This document shows positions 7,644-8,805 of a DNA stretch of 8,805 nucleotides, in pieces. The notes beneath the pieces were generated by a model. The model made no database searches, was not told where the DNA came from, and saw nothing but the letters and a program-made list of their open reading frames with translations. How positions within the stretch are numbered: position 1 is the first letter of the stretch; each line of letters begins with the position of its first letter. Origin of the DNA: Comamonadaceae bacterium (GTDB lineage Bacteria; Pseudomonadota; Gammaproteobacteria; Burkholderiales; Burkholderiaceae_C); NCBI GenBank assembly GCA_947494405.1, contig CANLWQ010000070.1, positions 1-8,805 on the forward strand, written 5' to 3'. Position numbers and translations under genes: made by a program.

Positions 7644-7753
7644 ACCTGTGTCATCAGGCCTTTGAGCAGGTATTGATTTTTATGCCAACTCGGCGCATAG
7701 TGGGGTTACCTGTCTTTGGTCAGGCATGCGGCTTGACTCATACGCACAGGTAT
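7644..7753 (+). repeat. Repeated motif set ACCTGT...CAGGC...CAGGTAT in the hpf leader
   Basis: The order ACCTGT, CAGGC, CAGGTAT occurs twice in the 137 bases before hpf: at 7644, 7655 and 7667, and again at 7708, 7721 and 7747. The intervening bases differ, so this is not a simple tandem copy. ACCTG and CAGGT are complementary: TACCTGT (7707-7713) pairs perfectly with ACAGGTA (7746-7752) over seven bases, ending just before the hpf ribosome-binding site. Alternative RNA folds or paired operators are possible. Confidence 0.4.
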
Positions 7754-7758
7754 CTTTT

Positions 7759-7764
7759 GGAGGA
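7759..7764 (+). promoter_or_regulatory. Strong ribosome-binding site of hpf
   Basis: GGAGGA lies five bases before ATG 7770, supporting that start and high translation of hpf. Confidence 0.7.
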
Positions 7765-7769
7765 TACGT

Positions 7770-8105
7770 ATGAATTTGACGATCAGCGGACATCATCTTG
7801 AAGTCACCCCAGCTCTGCGTGGCTATGTCACCCAAAAACTCGATCGCATCAATCGACACTTTGACCAAGTGGTGGATGTGCGGGTTATTCTCAGCGTAGA
7901 AAAGCAAAAGGAAAAAGAACGTCGACAGCGAGCCGAGTGCAACATCCACGTCAAAGGCAACGATTTGTTTGCCGAATCCGCCAGCGAAGATTTGTATGCA
8001 GCGGTGGATGAGTTGGTCGACAAATTAGATCGTCAAGTGGTCAGGCATAAAGACCGATTGCAAGACCATGGCCATGCCAGCGCGAAACGCGCCCTGCTGA
8101 GCTAG
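7770..8105 (+). CDS. hpf: Ribosome hibernation-promoting factor, short form (RaiA/HPF family)
   Basis: HPF binds in the mRNA/tRNA channel of the 30S subunit and shuts ribosomes down into inactive particles in stationary phase or starvation. This 111-residue protein is the short type, consisting of the single beta-alpha-beta-beta-beta-alpha domain without the C-terminal dimerisation domain of long HPFs. It begins [31 protein letters not shown], then has the conserved basic segment [19 protein letters not shown] that faces rRNA, and the final helix [23 protein letters not shown]. Older databases call it sigma-54 modulation protein because it often lies next to rpoN; here the gene upstream is an MFS transporter and rpoN is not in the window. 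It has a strong ribosome-binding site and is closed off by an intrinsic terminator, so it is probably a single-gene transcript separate from ptsN. Confidence 0.95.
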   Translation: MNLTISGHHLEVTPALRGYVTQKLDRINRHFDQVVDVRVILSVEKQKEKERRQRAECNIHVKGNDLFAESASEDLYAAVDELVDKLDRQVVRHKDRLQDHGHASAKRALLS

Positions 8106-8128
8106 TGCTATTGATGCGCTCACCAGCC

Positions 8129-8156
8129 AAGCCGCCTGTTTCACAGGCGGCTTTTT
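8129..8156 (+). terminator. Intrinsic terminator after hpf
   Basis: A perfect ten-base stem AAGCCGCCTG (8129-8138) / CAGGCGGCTT (8144-8153), GC-rich, encloses the five-base loop TTTCA and runs into a T tract (8152-8156). It begins 24 bases after the hpf stop codon and separates hpf from ptsN. It is the only clear intrinsic terminator I see in the window. Confidence 0.9.
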
Positions 8157-8206
8157 CAATAAAAAACCCTGAATTTAAAACCAAATAATTAAATATTTAC
8201 CCTAGC

Positions 8207-8233
8207 TTGACAGGTCCAAGAGGTGCATAATCA
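8207..8233 (+). promoter_or_regulatory. Candidate sigma-70 promoter of ptsN
   Basis: A consensus -35 box TTGACA (8207-8212) is followed after 15 bases by TAATCA (8228-8233). An AT-rich stretch (about 8157-8200) lies just upstream and could act as an UP-like or curved element. The spacer is shorter than the optimal 17 bases, which lowers confidence. Transcription would begin around 8240, within a few bases of ATG 8244. It fits the need for a new promoter after the hpf terminator. Confidence 0.4.
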
Positions 8234-8243
8234 GCACCCCAAT

Positions 8244-8711
8244 ATGAACAGACTCGCTGCCATCTTGCCTTCTGCACAAGCCCTTGTGCAGGTAGACGCC
8301 ACTAGCAAAAAACGTGCTTTTGAGGAAGCCGGTTTGCTGTTTGAAAATTTGCACGGACTCAATCGCGCTTTGGTGGCCGACAGCTTGTTTGCCCGAGAGC
8401 GTTTAGGGTCTACCGGTTTGGGACATGGTGTCGCCATTCCGCATGGGCGCATCAAGGGCATGAAGTTTCCCTTGGCGGCGGTTTTTCGTTTAACCCAGCC
8501 CATAGGTTTTGATGCCCCCGACGAGCAACCCGTGAGCTTGTTATTCTTTTTATTGGTGCCCGAGGCTTCCACGCAAAAACATTTGGAAATCCTCTCCGAA
8601 ATTGCCGAAATGCTCAGTGACAGCGGTTTTCGTGAGCGCCTGAAACAATGCAGCGATGCCCAAGATCTGCATCAACGCATTGTTGCTTGGCACTCTTCAC
8701 TCATTGTTTAA
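8244..8711 (+). CDS. ptsN: PTS IIA-like nitrogen-regulatory protein EIIA-Ntr
   Basis: PtsN is the terminal phosphate acceptor of the nitrogen PTS; it carries no sugar, but in its two phosphorylation states it regulates partners such as K+ transporters and sensor kinases in other proteobacteria. The 155-residue protein is a single EIIA type-2 domain: MNRLAAILPSAQ start, LFARERLGSTGLGHGVAIPHGRIKG with the phosphorylated histidine H67, and VSLLFFLLVPEASTQKHLEILSEIAEMLSD, all family hallmarks. I chose ATG 8244 because MNRLAAILP is the usual family N-terminus; the GTG at 8223 in the same frame would add seven residues (MHNQHPN) without family support. ATG 8244 has no Shine-Dalgarno at normal distance. 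hprK follows nine bases after the stop in the same frame, so the two are almost surely one operon. Confidence 0.94.
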   Translation: MNRLAAILPSAQALVQVDATSKKRAFEEAGLLFENLHGLNRALVADSLFARERLGSTGLGHGVAIPHGRIKGMKFPLAAVFRLTQPIGFDAPDEQPVSLLFFLLVPEASTQKHLEILSEIAEMLSDSGFRERLKQCSDAQDLHQRIVAWHSSLIV

Positions 8712-8720
8712 CCCCAGACT

Positions 8721-8805
8721 TTGAAGCCCACCGCTGTCAGTGCCGACGTCTTGTTTGAAGACTTCAAAGACAAGCTTGACTGGCAATGGATCGCAGGTCG
8801 GGGCG
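8721..8805 (+). CDS. hprK: HPr kinase/phosphorylase, N-terminal fragment (3'-truncated)
   Basis: Only the first 28 codons are present before the window ends: [19 protein letters not shown] and then DWQWIAGRG, with TTG read as methionine. This matches the start of the HprK N-terminal domain ([17 protein letters not shown]). HprK phosphorylates and dephosphorylates a serine of HPr; its catalytic P-loop domain is beyond the edge. The frame is closed by the ptsN TAA at 8709-8711, so the start must lie at or after 8712. TTG 8721 gives the family-like MKPT start; the other in-frame TTG, at 8751, would cut into conserved sequence. There is no Shine-Dalgarno in the nine-base gap, which suggests coupling to ptsN translation. 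Its place after ptsN is the known betaproteobacterial order and supports the call. Confidence 0.85.
   Translation, partial: MKPTAVSADVLFEDFKDKLDWQWIAGRG

Noticed and set aside
7633..7680. An intrinsic terminator after the MFS gene
   Set aside because: ACCTG/CAGGT pairing before ATTTTTAT is only five bases with a long loop, too weak to call.
7720..7738. A sigma-54 promoter before hpf (AGGCATGCGGCTTGAC resembles the -24/-12 pattern)
   Set aside because: The -24 GG matches, but the essential -12 GC is GA here, so the match is partial; I would not call it without a mapped start.
7592..7801. A 69-codon plus-strand frame bridging the MFS gene and hpf
   Set aside because: It overlaps both genes out of frame and covers the hpf leader by chance; no recognisable motif and no good start signal.
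7680..7949. An 89-codon minus-strand frame over the hpf leader and 5' half
   Set aside because: Antisense to the conserved hpf reading frame, with no family resemblance.
8223..8243. GTG 8223 as the ptsN start
   Set aside because: It adds MHNQHPN, which has no family support, while ATG 8244 gives the standard MNRLAAILP start; the upstream purines are too close to the GTG.
1..8805. A CRISPR array, insertion sequence, prophage, tRNA or defence island
   Set aside because: I looked for regular repeats, transposase motifs, terminal inverted repeats and tRNA-like cloverleaf sequence and saw none; all large frames belong to recognisable core genes.

Overview
The window looks like ordinary chromosome from a betaproteobacterium of the order Burkholderiales, most likely the family Comamonadaceae (Limnohabitans/Rhodoferax/Curvibacter-like). 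I infer this from the gene content, the resemblance of the proteins to remembered Comamonadaceae homologues, and the moderate-to-high GC coding style. I saw no phage, transposon, CRISPR, toxin-antitoxin or biosynthetic cluster, no rRNA or tRNA gene, and no broken gene. Coding density is very high; the longest stretch without a gene is about 190 bases.

Layout, left to right. (1) The 3' part of ptsI, enzyme I of the phosphotransferase system, runs off the left edge. (2) A NudJ-type Nudix hydrolase lies convergent to it, and the two stop codons share one TTAA. (3) After a short divergent promoter region comes a tight three-gene operon, pntAA-pntAB-pntB, encoding the split-alpha form of the proton-translocating NAD(P) transhydrogenase. 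(4) MTA/SAH nucleosidase (mtnN) follows 30 bases later on the same strand. (5) A CorA-type divalent cation transporter faces mtnN tail to tail. (6) Divergent from corA is an MFS (DHA1-like) transporter. (7) Next come hpf (short ribosome hibernation factor), a clear intrinsic terminator, ptsN (EIIA-Ntr), and the first 28 codons of hprK (HPr kinase/phosphorylase), which runs off the right edge.

How they fit together. Enzyme I at the left edge and EIIA-Ntr plus HPr kinase at the right edge belong to the same general scheme: a regulatory PTS in which phosphate passes from PEP to HPr-like proteins and then to EIIA proteins, while HprK adds a second phosphorylation site on HPr. The transhydrogenase (NADPH supply), mtnN (clearance of MTA and SAH) and corA (Mg2+) are housekeeping. 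The hpf-ptsN-hprK order is a recognised proteobacterial arrangement. I found no convincing undescribed system. The points worth a second look are small regulatory ones: overlapping convergent stops, a palindrome between nudJ and pntAA, a possible 12-codon leader ORF before the MFS gene, a repeated motif set in the hpf leader, and a possibly leaderless ptsN mRNA with ptsN and hprK in one frame.
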